Shown: piece by piece, positions 35,460 through 43,534 of the stretch
How the letters are laid out: every line of letters begins with the position of its first letter
Position numbering within the stretch: position 1 is the stretch's first letter
Assembly (NCBI RefSeq): GCF_004346865.1
Contig: NZ_SMGR01000001.1
Span: 372,001 to 436,000, forward strand
DNA: 64,000 bases
Direction: 5' to 3'
Origin: Shimia isoporae
GTDB lineage: Bacteria; Pseudomonadota; Alphaproteobacteria; Rhodobacterales; Rhodobacteraceae
Notes under the pieces: generated by a model
Databases searched by the model: none
What the model was told of the DNA's origin: nothing
The model's input: only the letters and a program-made list of their open reading frames with translations
Program-made: the position numbers and the translations under genes

Positions 35460-36094
35460 ACGAGAGCAAAAAAAGAGAAGAGTTTTGCCAAATGGCGGCG
35501 TCGCTCTACGCGCGCGGGCTTACAGCCGGATCTTCTGGTAATATCTCCGTACGTATTGAGGATGGCTGGTTGATGACACCGACGGGCTCGACCATGGGAA
35601 CGCTGGATCCTGCGCGGCTGTCCAAACTGGACAACAAAGGAGAGTACGTTTCTGGCGACAAGCCAACCAAGGAAACTTTCCTTCATATGGCGATGTACCG
35701 CCAGCGCCCCAAGGCGGGAGCCGTCGTCCACCTGCACTCGACCTACGCAGTCGCGGTCAGCTGTATGGCCGGGTTAGACCCGGAAAACGTTCTGCCGCCT
35801 CTTACCGCTTACCACGCGATGCGAATAGGTGAGTTGCCGTTGGTGCCTTACATCCCGCCTGGAGACCCGGCATTGGGTGAGGCCGTAGAGGCGGCTGCCA
35901 AAGATCATCATGCGGTTCTTCTCGCGAACCACGGTCCTGTGGTCGCAGGAAAATCCCTCCCGGACGCAATATTCGCGAGCGAAGAACTGGAGGAGACAGC
36001 AAAACTCTTTTTGATCCTGCAAGGTGTACCGACGGCGCCACTCTCTGAAGAGCAGGCTGCGGAAATTGCAAAACGCTATCCGGTTGGGTGCTGA
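35456..36094 (+). CDS. otnC: Class II aldolase-like 3-oxo-tetronate 4-phosphate decarboxylase (OtnC family)
   Basis: 212 residues of the class II aldolase/AraD fold: GLTAGSSGNISVRIEDGWLMTP near the start, TKETFLHMAMY with the catalytic Glu, VVHLHSTYAVAVS with two zinc-binding His, and LLANHGPVVAG with the third. The family converts 3-oxo-tetronate 4-phosphate to dihydroxyacetone phosphate and CO2. Together with the preceding kinase it is the core of tetronate use. Fuculose-phosphate aldolase is the related alternative but the OtnK partner argues against it. Confidence 0.83.
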   Translation: MNESKKREEFCQMAASLYARGLTAGSSGNISVRIEDGWLMTPTGSTMGTLDPARLSKLDNKGEYVSGDKPTKETFLHMAMYRQRPKAGAVVHLHSTYAVAVSCMAGLDPENVLPPLTAYHAMRIGELPLVPYIPPGDPALGEAVEAAAKDHHAVLLANHGPVVAGKSLPDAIFASEELEETAKLFLILQGVPTAPLSEEQAAEIAKRYPVGC

Positions 36095-36097
36095 GAC

Positions 36098-37126
36098 ATG
36101 CCCGGATTAACCGTCGCCGTACTTGGGTTGGGATACTTCAGCCAGTTTCACCTCAAAGCTTGGAGTGAGGACCCTCGGGTTTCAAGGATTGTTGCTACGG
36201 ACCTGTCCGAAGATCGGCGGCGGTGGGCGGCCCATGTGTTTGACATAGAGGTTTATCAGACTCTAACTGAAACGCTTGAGTCGGCAGATGTCGACATAGT
36301 CGACATCGTTGCGCCGCCTCCCGCGCACGCGGCGCTTGTAGAGGCTTGCTTGTCGTCAGGCCGGATCATTGTGTGCCAAAAGCCATTCTGCACGTCGATT
36401 GAAGAGGCCGAGTCGGTCGTTTCCAAGGCTGCAGACATTGGAGCATCCGTTGTTATTCACGAGAATTTCCGGTTCCAGCCGTGGCACAGGACAATCAAGC
36501 TTTTCCTCGACGAAGGCCGTATGGGCACAGTTTTTCAATGCCGTTTCAACCTTCGACCGGGAGACGGTCGCGGAAAGGATGCATATCTGTCTCGCCAGCC
36601 GGCATTTCGCGAAATGCCGCGCCTTTTGATACATGAGACCGGTGTGCACTTCATCGACCTATTCCGTTGGTTGTTCGGAGAGATTTCGGAAGTCTACGCT
36701 GACCTCCTGCAAATAAACTCGGTTCTAAAGGGAGAGGACGCTGGCGAGATGCGGCTGACCCATGAAAACGGGGTGCGGAGTGTGTTCGACGGGAACCGGT
36801 TGATGGACCACGTTACGGATAACGCTCGCCGCACGATGGGCGAGATGTGGATCGAAGGAGAAAAAGGCACACTCAGGCTTGATGGCAGCGGGCAGGTACA
36901 TTTCCGACCCTTTGGCGCGAAAAGTGAAACTCTAGTGCCGTTGGTTGAAGATATCGACGAAGAGTCTTTCGGCGGTGGTTGTGTTGCTTGTCTGTGCAAT
37001 CACGTTTCTGCGGCGGCAACAGGGGAGGGCGTGCTCGAAAACGAAGCGCGAGACTACCTCGAAGTGATCAGGGTCACAGAGGCCGCATATCAAAGCGATG
37101 CCACTGGGCAGAGAGTTAAACTTTAA
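36098..37126 (+). CDS. Gfo/Idh/MocA-family oxidoreductase
   Basis: 342 residues. Rossmann start VAVLGLGYFSQFHLKAW, DIVAPPPAHA, QKPFCTS in place of the usual EKP, HENFRFQPWHRTIKLFLDEGRMG and a C-terminal beta-sheet domain (ETGVHFIDLFRWLFG). The glutamate of EKP is replaced by Gln, a position normally close to the nicotinamide. It may oxidise a sugar acid entering the tetronate pathway, but I cannot name the substrate. The gene sits two codons after otnC. Confidence 0.75.
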   Translation: MPGLTVAVLGLGYFSQFHLKAWSEDPRVSRIVATDLSEDRRRWAAHVFDIEVYQTLTETLESADVDIVDIVAPPPAHAALVEACLSSGRIIVCQKPFCTSIEEAESVVSKAADIGASVVIHENFRFQPWHRTIKLFLDEGRMGTVFQCRFNLRPGDGRGKDAYLSRQPAFREMPRLLIHETGVHFIDLFRWLFGEISEVYADLLQINSVLKGEDAGEMRLTHENGVRSVFDGNRLMDHVTDNARRTMGEMWIEGEKGTLRLDGSGQVHFRPFGAKSETLVPLVEDIDEESFGGGCVACLCNHVSAAATGEGVLENEARDYLEVIRVTEAAYQSDATGQRVKL

Positions 37127-37136
37127 GGGGCAGACC

Positions 37137-37433
37137 ATGTTTGTTGTTTGTGTGACATTCGGCGTAAAACAGGGGGCGATGGACCAGTTCATGCCCTTGA
37201 TGCTGGCTCAGGCAAAAAACTCTCTGACGAGGGAGCCGGAGTGTTTCCGGTTTGATGTCTGTTCAGGCGGATCGTCAGACAACGAGGTCTTTCTCTACGA
37301 GATATATGCAAGCAAAGCCGCTTTTCAGGCGCATCTTGCGAGCGAACACTTTATTGAATTCGACGCAGCTGTGAGCGACTTGATCGCGGAAAAGTCTGTG
37401 TCGACCTATGGCGAAATCTCCGTAGGTACATAA
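37137..37433 (+). CDS. Small ABM/YgiN-like domain protein
   Basis: 98 residues. The pattern MFVVCVTFGVKQGAMDQFMPLMLAQAKNSLTREPECFRFDVC ... FLYEIYASKAAFQAHLASEHF is that of the antibiotic biosynthesis monooxygenase/LsrG/YgiN ferredoxin-like fold. Such dimers often accompany sugar-acid catabolic genes and act as isomerases or monooxygenases on reactive keto compounds (LsrG is one). Start chosen at ATG 37137. Ten bases after the Gfo/Idh gene, last before a 210-base gap. Confidence 0.7.
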   Translation: MFVVCVTFGVKQGAMDQFMPLMLAQAKNSLTREPECFRFDVCSGGSSDNEVFLYEIYASKAAFQAHLASEHFIEFDAAVSDLIAEKSVSTYGEISVGT

Positions 37434-37643
37434 CCCCGGGCACATTCCGCCTGTTCGTAACCCCGTTTGGTATTTTGCCTTTCGGGGCCAAAAAGGCTTT
37501 CTGAAACTGAGGCGTGATCGCGCTGTTTTCCCTTGTTTTTCAGGAAAAAACTCACATTCAAGCGATTGACTCATTTAAAAAATTCAATAACGTATACATT
37601 GTTGTCGCCGTTAAATGGCGAGAAGCACTATGGGAGGAGCAAA
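37434..37643 (+). promoter_or_regulatory. Regulatory gap before the second TRAP operon, with GntR-type palindrome at 37588-37601
   Basis: TAACGTATACATTG (37588-37601) matches the palindrome upstream of the GntR gene at 12 of 14 bases. A -35-like TTGACT is at 37566-37571, so the palindrome overlaps the expected -10 region. The dctP start is 42 bases downstream. A weak stem (GCCTTT 37477-37482 with AAAGGC 37492-37497, then TTT) near the end of the preceding gene could be a poor terminator. Confidence 0.65.
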
Positions 37644-38669
37644 ATGAAAAAGCTTATTGCAGCGGCCGCGCTATCGGTCGTCGCCACGTCGGCGCTTGCC
37701 GACAAGGTCACACTCAATATGCCGTCGACGTTTCCGGGGTCTCTGATCCAGTTGGGTCAGGCCGGCGTTAAACTGCAGGATACATTGAACCTGATTTCGG
37801 GTGGGGACATCGAGGTTGAGTTCTTCGAACCCAACGCGCTCGTGCCGCCGCTGGAAATCTATGACAACGTTTCCAACGGTTCGATCGATGCCGGTTGGTC
37901 GGTTCCTGGCTACTGGGGATCGAAGAACTCTGCGTATAATTTGTTTGCAGCGGTTCCGTTTGGCCCGTCGGCGGGGGAATACCTTGCTTGGCACTGGTAT
38001 GGCGGCGGTGAAGAGATGATGAATGAAATCTACAACCGCGACGGAATTCAGTCGCTGGTGTGTGGTATCATCGCACCGGAAGCTTCGGGGTGGTTCCGCA
38101 AGGAAATAAAAACAGCTGAAGATCTGAAAGGGCTGAAGATGCGCTTCTTTGGTCTTGGCGCTAAGGTCATGCAGAAGCTAGGCGTTGACACGCAGTTGCT
38201 TGCAGGTGGCGATATCTATCCTGCACTGGAGCGAGGCACAATTGATGCGACAGAGTTCTCGATGCCTGCGATCGACCAAAACCTCGGGTTCTACAATATC
38301 GCAAAGCACTACTATTTCCCAGGCTGGCATCAGCAGTCTACCGTTCAGGAACTGCTGATTTCCAAGGCCAAGTGGGACAGCATGGATGACCGTCAGCGCG
38401 GTCTTATCCAGACTGCGTGTAAAGCCAATGTTGCCAATCAGTTGGCAGAGGGTGAAGCCATTCAAGGCAAAGCACTGGCTGACATGAAAGAGCAGGGCGT
38501 GACCATCCACAAGTGGAATGACGAAATGCTCGGAACTTTCAAAGCGGCTTGGGAAGAGGTCGTGGCCGAGGAAGCCGCAGCAAACCCTGACTTCCAGAAA
38601 GTTTGGGACAGCATGCAGGAATTCCGCGCGGAATACGCTGTCTGGAGCGATCTCGGCTACCTGAAATAA
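37644..38669 (+). CDS. TRAP transporter substrate-binding protein (DctP, TakP-like)
   Basis: 341 residues from ATG 37644 (GGGAGGA upstream) with a signal peptide (MKKLIAAAALSVVATSALA). LNMPSTFPGSL, NGSIDAGWSVPGYWGSKNSAYNLFAAVPFGPS and EASGWFRKEIKTAEDLKGLKMRFFGLGAKVMQKLG place it with the TakP/DctP7 subgroup that binds 2-oxo and hydroxy acids. The binding Arg is in LKMRFFG. Given the tetronate enzymes upstream, a C4 sugar acid is the likely cargo. Confidence 0.9.
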   Translation: MKKLIAAAALSVVATSALADKVTLNMPSTFPGSLIQLGQAGVKLQDTLNLISGGDIEVEFFEPNALVPPLEIYDNVSNGSIDAGWSVPGYWGSKNSAYNLFAAVPFGPSAGEYLAWHWYGGGEEMMNEIYNRDGIQSLVCGIIAPEASGWFRKEIKTAEDLKGLKMRFFGLGAKVMQKLGVDTQLLAGGDIYPALERGTIDATEFSMPAIDQNLGFYNIAKHYYFPGWHQQSTVQELLISKAKWDSMDDRQRGLIQTACKANVANQLAEGEAIQGKALADMKEQGVTIHKWNDEMLGTFKAAWEEVVAEEAAANPDFQKVWDSMQEFRAEYAVWSDLGYLK

Positions 38670-38775
38670 GGGGCCCTGCCGGCTCGGTGCTACTCATCGG
38701 GCCGGCACAACAAAACGCTGCGCTGAAAGCAATCACTCACATCTGTACAGCGCGCTGAATAGAAGGAATTGAACC

Positions 38776-39339
38776 GTGCAAAGCCTATTGGGTCTCAGCC
38801 GGCGGATTGATCGCTTGCTGGGCTTTTTTGCGTCAATCGGGGGGTGGCTTGGCTTCGCCTTGGTGGTCGTGGTCTGTTATGACGTGATCACGCGATATTT
38901 CGGAGTGCCAAAGCCTGCGGGCCTTAACTCCACCATGATCCAGGAATTCGAGTACTGGCTCCACTCAGGCCTCATTGTCTTTGCGCTGGGATACGCGTTT
39001 GTTCGCAACGCCCACGTGCGTATCGACCTAGTGCGGGACAATTTCTCCAACAAAACCAAGCATCTGGTGGACGCAATCGGAATATGCGTCGCCTTGCTGC
39101 CTTATTCAGTGATCGGGTTTTGGCTCAGCTGGCCTTTTGTGAAGCAGTCCTTTGTATCCGGCGAAATATCGAAATCACAAACCGGTCTAAGCAACCTTTG
39201 GGTCGTTAAGGCCGGCTTGTTGTCATTGTTCCTACTTTTGTTCCTGGCAGGAGTTTCACAACTGATCAAAGCCATTGCCGGATACCGTGGAAAACTCACC
39301 CTGGCTGAAGAAGAAAAACTACTAAGTGGGGGACATTGA
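38776..39339 (+). CDS. TRAP transporter small permease (DctQ)
   Basis: 187 residues, GTG start with AGAAGGA upstream. Four membrane helices; RYFGVPKPAGLNSTMIQEFEYWLHSGLIVFALGYAFVRNAHVRIDL contains the family motif. The gap after dctP (38670-38775) holds an inverted repeat TGCCGGC/GCCGGCA (38677-38683 and 38701-38707), a likely stem that lets the binding protein be made in excess over the permeases. Confidence 0.88.
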   Translation: MQSLLGLSRRIDRLLGFFASIGGWLGFALVVVVCYDVITRYFGVPKPAGLNSTMIQEFEYWLHSGLIVFALGYAFVRNAHVRIDLVRDNFSNKTKHLVDAIGICVALLPYSVIGFWLSWPFVKQSFVSGEISKSQTGLSNLWVVKAGLLSLFLLLFLAGVSQLIKAIAGYRGKLTLAEEEKLLSGGH

Positions 39340-39341
39340 AC

Positions 39342-40802
39342 ATGGCTGAATATCTCCCATTGTTTATGTTCGCGGCACTTGGCGTTTTGCTGTTCTCCGG
39401 TTTCCCTGTGGCTTTCATTCTTGGGGGCGTCGGGCTTGGGTTCGCTTTCATTGGCATGATTTTAGGCGAGTTTCAGTTTATCTTTCTAAAGCTTCTGCCG
39501 AGCCGAATTTTTGGCGGTATCATGGAAAACTTGATCCTGACGGCGATCCCGATGTTCATCTTTATGGGAACGATGTTGGAACGCTCCGGTATTGCGCGCG
39601 ATCTGCTCAATTGCTTGCAGGTTTTGTTGCGTAAGGTTCCTGGTGGGCTGGCTCTGGCTGTGACGTTAATGGGCACCATTCTGGCAGCAACGACGGGCAT
39701 TATTGGCGCGTCTGTCATCATGATGAGCTTGTTGGCCTTGCCGGTTATGATCGAACGCAATTACAACCACGAACTTGCGACCGGAACCATTGCTGCATCG
39801 GGTACACTGGGTATCCTGATCCCGCCGTCTATCATGTTGGTAATCATGGCGGACTTGCTTTCTAGATCGGTCGGGAACTTGTTTGTCGCAGCGGTGTTTC
39901 CCGGATTGATCCTTGCAGGTCTTTACGTCGCTTACATCGTCATTCGTTGCACCATCAATCCCAGTCTCGCTCCACGATTGGAGGCCAACATTGGTCCGCA
40001 AAGTTGGGGGGGAACCATCGTTATGGTTCTGCGCAGTTTCGTACCGCCTGTGGTGCTCATCGCGATGGTGCTGGGCTCAATTCTAGGAGGTTTGGCAACT
40101 CCGACAGAGGCTGCCGGGGTCGGCGCAATGGGTGCTTTGCTGCTTGGATTCATCAACCTCGTACTGTTGCCGTCCTTGGGCGTGAAGGAGTTCGTGCTGG
40201 ACACACCGGATGCCGTGGATCTGGATGATCACTCTGTTGGCGGCGGTTTCAGAAGTGAGCTTTCTCACTATTGGAATGTGGTCAAGGGTGTTGTGGATGC
40301 GACCACCATGACCAACGCAATGATCTTTGGAATCTTTGTTGGGGCGACGCTTTTTAGCTATGTTTTCCGGCGCTTAGGTGGTGATGACCTCGTGATCGAG
40401 TTCGTGAACCACATGGGGTTCGGGCCTTGGGGGCTTTTGTTCCTGATCCTAGGCATCGTATTTATCCTCGGATTCTTTTTTGATTGGATCGAAATCACAT
40501 TGATCGTGCTGCCTGTGTTCGCGCCGATCATTTCGCAGTTGGATTTCGGCGACCACGTTGGCAAGTTCGAGGTAACATACTGGTTTGCGATCCTTCTGGC
40601 GGTGAACCTCCAGACTTCGTTCTTAACTCCACCTTTCGGGTTTGCCCTATTCTATATGAAAGCGGTGGCGCCGAAGGAGGTGAAGATACAGGAAATCTAT
40701 CGTGGGATCATTCCATTCGTATTGCTTCAGCTTATCGGGCTGGCTCTGGTGATCACCTTCCCGGATATCGCTTTGTGGCTCCCGAGGGTGTTGCTTAACT
40801 AA
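39342..40802 (+). CDS. TRAP transporter large permease (DctM)
   Basis: 486 residues from the ATG at 39342, two bases after the DctQ stop. FSGFPVAFILGGVGLGFAFIG, MGTMLERSGIARDLLNCLQVLL, ASGTLGILIPPSIMLVIMADLL and LGGLATPTEAAGVGAMGALLLG are DctM signatures. The variant with DWIEITLIVLPVFAPI is typical of the 2-oxo/hydroxy acid subgroup. Terminator follows directly. Confidence 0.92.
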   Translation: MAEYLPLFMFAALGVLLFSGFPVAFILGGVGLGFAFIGMILGEFQFIFLKLLPSRIFGGIMENLILTAIPMFIFMGTMLERSGIARDLLNCLQVLLRKVPGGLALAVTLMGTILAATTGIIGASVIMMSLLALPVMIERNYNHELATGTIAASGTLGILIPPSIMLVIMADLLSRSVGNLFVAAVFPGLILAGLYVAYIVIRCTINPSLAPRLEANIGPQSWGGTIVMVLRSFVPPVVLIAMVLGSILGGLATPTEAAGVGAMGALLLGFINLVLLPSLGVKEFVLDTPDAVDLDDHSVGGGFRSELSHYWNVVKGVVDATTMTNAMIFGIFVGATLFSYVFRRLGGDDLVIEFVNHMGFGPWGLLFLILGIVFILGFFFDWIEITLIVLPVFAPIISQLDFGDHVGKFEVTYWFAILLAVNLQTSFLTPPFGFALFYMKAVAPKEVKIQEIYRGIIPFVLLQLIGLALVITFPDIALWLPRVLLN

Positions 40803-40814
40803 AAAACAATCAGC

Positions 40815-40846
40815 AGAGGGCCGCATTGAGCGGCCCTCTCATTTTT
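40815..40846. terminator. Intrinsic terminator after the second TRAP operon
   Basis: AGAGGGCCGC (40815-40824) pairs perfectly with GCGGCCCTCT (40830-40839), followed by CATTTTT. The right arm touches the last codon of the convergent LysR gene; the A-run at 40801-40806 gives a T-run for the minus strand, so it may serve both directions. Confidence 0.9.
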
Positions 40847-41765
40847 CGCCGGACTGGTCCGGAAAGTCGGAGACGGAAATGATCCAATCCCGTACCTGAA
40901 TTGCATGTGGGGCCAGCTTTTTGTTCGCCGACCAGACAAGGTAGAATGCGTTTCCGGTCCGCCATGCCCACTCCTGCTTTGCCACCAACAACTTGCGTTC
41001 CATCAGATCACGCACGACGTGTTCCCAGCCAAACGCAAAGCCCTCTCCGGAAATGGCTGCTTGCAGCACAAGAGCGTAGTCATTGAGCCGAAGACCGGCC
41101 ACGATGTTGCGGTCCCTGATGTCATGATGGGCAAACCAGTCGGCCCAAGTGGGCCGTTCGCGGATCGGCTCTTCGAGATGAATCAGGCGTTCGTTCATCA
41201 AGTTTGGAATTGAACGCAGGTTGCGGGCGGCTGCCATGACCTGTGGGGAAGCGACGGGGAAGATGACTTCGTCGGCGATTTTCGAGGCATGACAGCCTGG
41301 CCAGTTGCCATTGCCTAGGCGTATGCCAAGGCTGATGTTTTCCATGTCCAGATCCGGCTCACGATCGCTGATTTGCAGGCGTAGATCGATTGTCGGGTGT
41401 AGATCGTGCAGTTTTTGTAGGCGGGGCACCATCCAGTAGTAGGAAAAGGCGGACGAGCTATTCAGTGTGACGTGATCTTCACGTCCCATTTGGCGAACCG
41501 AGTGAACGGAGCGCTCTATATCGTCGAGTGCACGTGAAACATCTGAAAACAAACGATTTCCTGCTGTGGTAAGCTCTACCTTGCGATGCCCGCGGACGAA
41601 TAGTGTGACGCCAAGCGCCTCCTCAAGCTGTTTTATCGCAGCGCTGACAGAGGGTTGCTGCATGTTCAGCTCAGTAGCCGCGCGTGTGAAGCTGCCGTGC
41701 TTGGCGGCGGCGGTGAAGATCACCAGATTTCGGGGCGAATTGATTTGTGTCCAGATGCTTGCCAT
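40839..41765 (-). CDS. LysR-family transcriptional regulator
   Basis: 308 residues. N-terminal helix-turn-helix LVIFTAAAKHGSFTRAATELNMQQPSVSAAIKQLEEALGVTLFVRGHRKVELTTAG, then a LysR substrate-binding domain most like the GcvA/AmpR group (NSSSAFSYYWMVPRLQKLHDLHPTIDLRL). It is divergent from the MttB-like gene with only 92 bases between starts, the standard arrangement for a LysR activator and its target, so it probably controls the methylamine genes at 41858-45979. Confidence 0.88.
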   Translation of the reverse strand: MASIWTQINSPRNLVIFTAAAKHGSFTRAATELNMQQPSVSAAIKQLEEALGVTLFVRGHRKVELTTAGNRLFSDVSRALDDIERSVHSVRQMGREDHVTLNSSSAFSYYWMVPRLQKLHDLHPTIDLRLQISDREPDLDMENISLGIRLGNGNWPGCHASKIADEVIFPVASPQVMAAARNLRSIPNLMNERLIHLEEPIRERPTWADWFAHHDIRDRNIVAGLRLNDYALVLQAAISGEGFAFGWEHVVRDLMERKLLVAKQEWAWRTGNAFYLVWSANKKLAPHAIQVRDWIISVSDFPDQSGEK

Positions 41766-41823
41766 AGGCTGTGTCTACTCAAAGCATAGAATTTTTCAAG
41801 GATCACCTGCGTTTGGACTGTGA

Positions 41824-41837
41824 CTATCAATGGATAG
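41824..41837. promoter_or_regulatory. Short dyad in the LysR/MttB divergent gap
   Basis: CTATC and GATAG form an inverted repeat around AATG, 20 bases before the MttB-like ATG. LysR regulators bind dyads of this kind in such gaps, but this one is short and close to the ribosome site; treat it as a possibility only. Confidence 0.3.
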
Positions 41838-41857
41838 ACCTAAGAAAAGGTGTTTCC

Positions 41858-43378
41858 ATGGCCCGACGCTCGCGCCGATCAACCGAAGCCCGTATGACCT
41901 TGCCAGCGGCCCCATTCGTCAAGAGGGCATTGCCGTTTTTCGATCCTATGGATGATGAGCAAATCGCCGCTATGGAAACCCAGGTAGACTGGATTCTGGA
42001 GAATGTCGGGATCGCGTTTCGGGATGATCCTGAGGCATTGGAGATATTCAAGTCGGCCGGCATCACACCGGAAGGAGAGTTCGGAGATCTGGTCAAGGCG
42101 GATGCGCAGTGGGTGCGCGCCCAATGCGCAAAGGCGCCAAGCGAGTTTGTGCAACACGCACGCAATCCGGCGCGTTCGGTCACAATTGGCGGAAACAATC
42201 AGGTGTTTGCTCCGATTTATGGAGCGCCGTTTGTGCGTGATCTGGAAAGTGGGCGGAGGTATGCGAAATTCGAGGATTTCGAGCAGCTCGTGAAGCTGGC
42301 CTACATGCATCCGAACCTGCATCACACGGGTTTGGTGATTGCAGAACCGACCGATATTCCGGTTTCGAAACGCCACCTGGACATGGTGCTGGCGCATATG
42401 ACGCTGTCGGATAAACCGCACCTCGGGGCGATCACGGAAATGGAGCGCGCCCAGGACAGTGTCGATATGGCGGAGATTCTGCATGGCGCTGACTTCATGG
42501 AGAAAAACTGCGTCATCATGGGGAACGTCAACACCAATTCACCGCTATTGGTGGACAAAGTCGTGACGCAGGCCGTGCGGGTTTATTGCGGACGCGGGCA
42601 GGGCATCGTTGTCGTGCCTTTCATCCTTTCGGGGGCAATGGGACCGGTCAGCACAGCAGCGAGTGTGGCGCAGGCAATGGCCGAAGCAATGATGGTTTGT
42701 GCCTTTGCGCAGCTTGTCAGGCCCGGCGCGCCATTCGTGCTTGGAAATTTCCTGTCGTCGATGTCGCTGAAATCCGGAGCGCCGACTTTCGGGATGCCGG
42801 AGCCGGTGATGTCGAACTATGCAGTGGCACAGCTTTCGCGCCGGCTGGGTTTACCGTTGCGTTGTGGCGGGTCTCTGACGGCCAGCAAAATCGAAGATGC
42901 GCAGGCGGCATATGAAAGCGCGGATAGCATGCACTCCACCATGCTGGCAGGCGCGAATTTTGTATTGCATTCAGCAGGATGGCTCGAGGGCGGTCTTTGT
43001 ACCGGATTTGAAAAGCTGATCATGGATGCGGACAGGCTCGGCAGCTATCAGAAGGTGCTGTCACAAGGGCTTGATGTGTCCAACGAGGCGATGGCTAGGG
43101 ACGCTTACGGTGAGGTCGGACCGGGGGGGCATTTCCTCGGGTGCGGACACACGATGCGCAACTATCAAACTGCGTTTTATGAACCGGCGCTGAGTGACAG
43201 TGAGAATGTCGAAAGTTGGGAGGAAGGCGGATCGCTCGATATGCGGGCGCGGGCCTTTGCCAAGTGGCGTTCAATGTTGGAGCAATACGAGGCGCCAGCG
43301 ATGGACGTGGCCAAGAGGGAAGCGCTGGAGGCCTACGTTGCGCGGCGCAAGGAAGAGCTTCCGGATGCCTGGTATTGA
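41858..43378 (+). CDS. MttB-family methyltransferase (non-pyrrolysine; betaine-type substrate)
   Basis: 506 residues starting at ATG 41858 after an AAGAAAAGG site. It has the trimethylamine methyltransferase (MttB) family barrel: ILENVGIAFRDDPEALEIFKSAGI, FAPIYGAPFVRDLESGRRY, HLGAITEMERAQDSVDMAEIL and GPVSTAASVAQAMAEAMM. The frame has no internal stop, so no pyrrolysine is used; characterised members without it demethylate glycine betaine, proline betaine or carnitine, passing the methyl group to a corrinoid protein. No corrinoid protein is encoded nearby. The next gene is a demethylating flavoprotein, suggesting stepwise demethylation of a betaine. Confidence 0.82.
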   Translation: MARRSRRSTEARMTLPAAPFVKRALPFFDPMDDEQIAAMETQVDWILENVGIAFRDDPEALEIFKSAGITPEGEFGDLVKADAQWVRAQCAKAPSEFVQHARNPARSVTIGGNNQVFAPIYGAPFVRDLESGRRYAKFEDFEQLVKLAYMHPNLHHTGLVIAEPTDIPVSKRHLDMVLAHMTLSDKPHLGAITEMERAQDSVDMAEILHGADFMEKNCVIMGNVNTNSPLLVDKVVTQAVRVYCGRGQGIVVVPFILSGAMGPVSTAASVAQAMAEAMMVCAFAQLVRPGAPFVLGNFLSSMSLKSGAPTFGMPEPVMSNYAVAQLSRRLGLPLRCGGSLTASKIEDAQAAYESADSMHSTMLAGANFVLHSAGWLEGGLCTGFEKLIMDADRLGSYQKVLSQGLDVSNEAMARDAYGEVGPGGHFLGCGHTMRNYQTAFYEPALSDSENVESWEEGGSLDMRARAFAKWRSMLEQYEAPAMDVAKREALEAYVARRKEELPDAWY

Positions 43379-43445
43379 GGAGTGTTGCATTGGCTGTGCC
43401 TATGCAAATCGGATGCTGATCGCGGATTGTGCCGTGTCGGCAAAG

Positions 43446-43476
43446 CGTCTGCAAAACGTCGGTATAGCGTCGGTAT
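43446..43476 (+). repeat. Dispersed 31-base repeat, copy 1
   Basis: The stretch begins CGTCTGCAAAACGTCGG and ends with two GTCGGTAT units ten bases apart. It matches the copy at 61650-61680 at 29 of 31 positions, same strand. It lies in the 156-base gap before the dimethylglycine-dehydrogenase-like gene, 58 bases from its ATG. The rest of this gap holds a short weak ORF-like stretch and a GGGGAGG ribosome site, nothing else I can name. Confidence 0.7.
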
Positions 43477-43534
43477 CAGTGTCGGTTCCGGGGCAACAAA
43501 CATGAACAGGTCTTAAAGAACGGGGAGGGCTGAG

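Noticed and set aside
41858..43378. Pyrrolysine-containing trimethylamine methyltransferase
   Set aside because: The frame is complete with no internal TAG, so it belongs to the non-pyrrolysine branch.
43379..43534. Small gene between the MttB-like and DMGDH-like genes
   Set aside because: Short frames here coincide with the dispersed repeat, lack ribosome sites and show no similarity.
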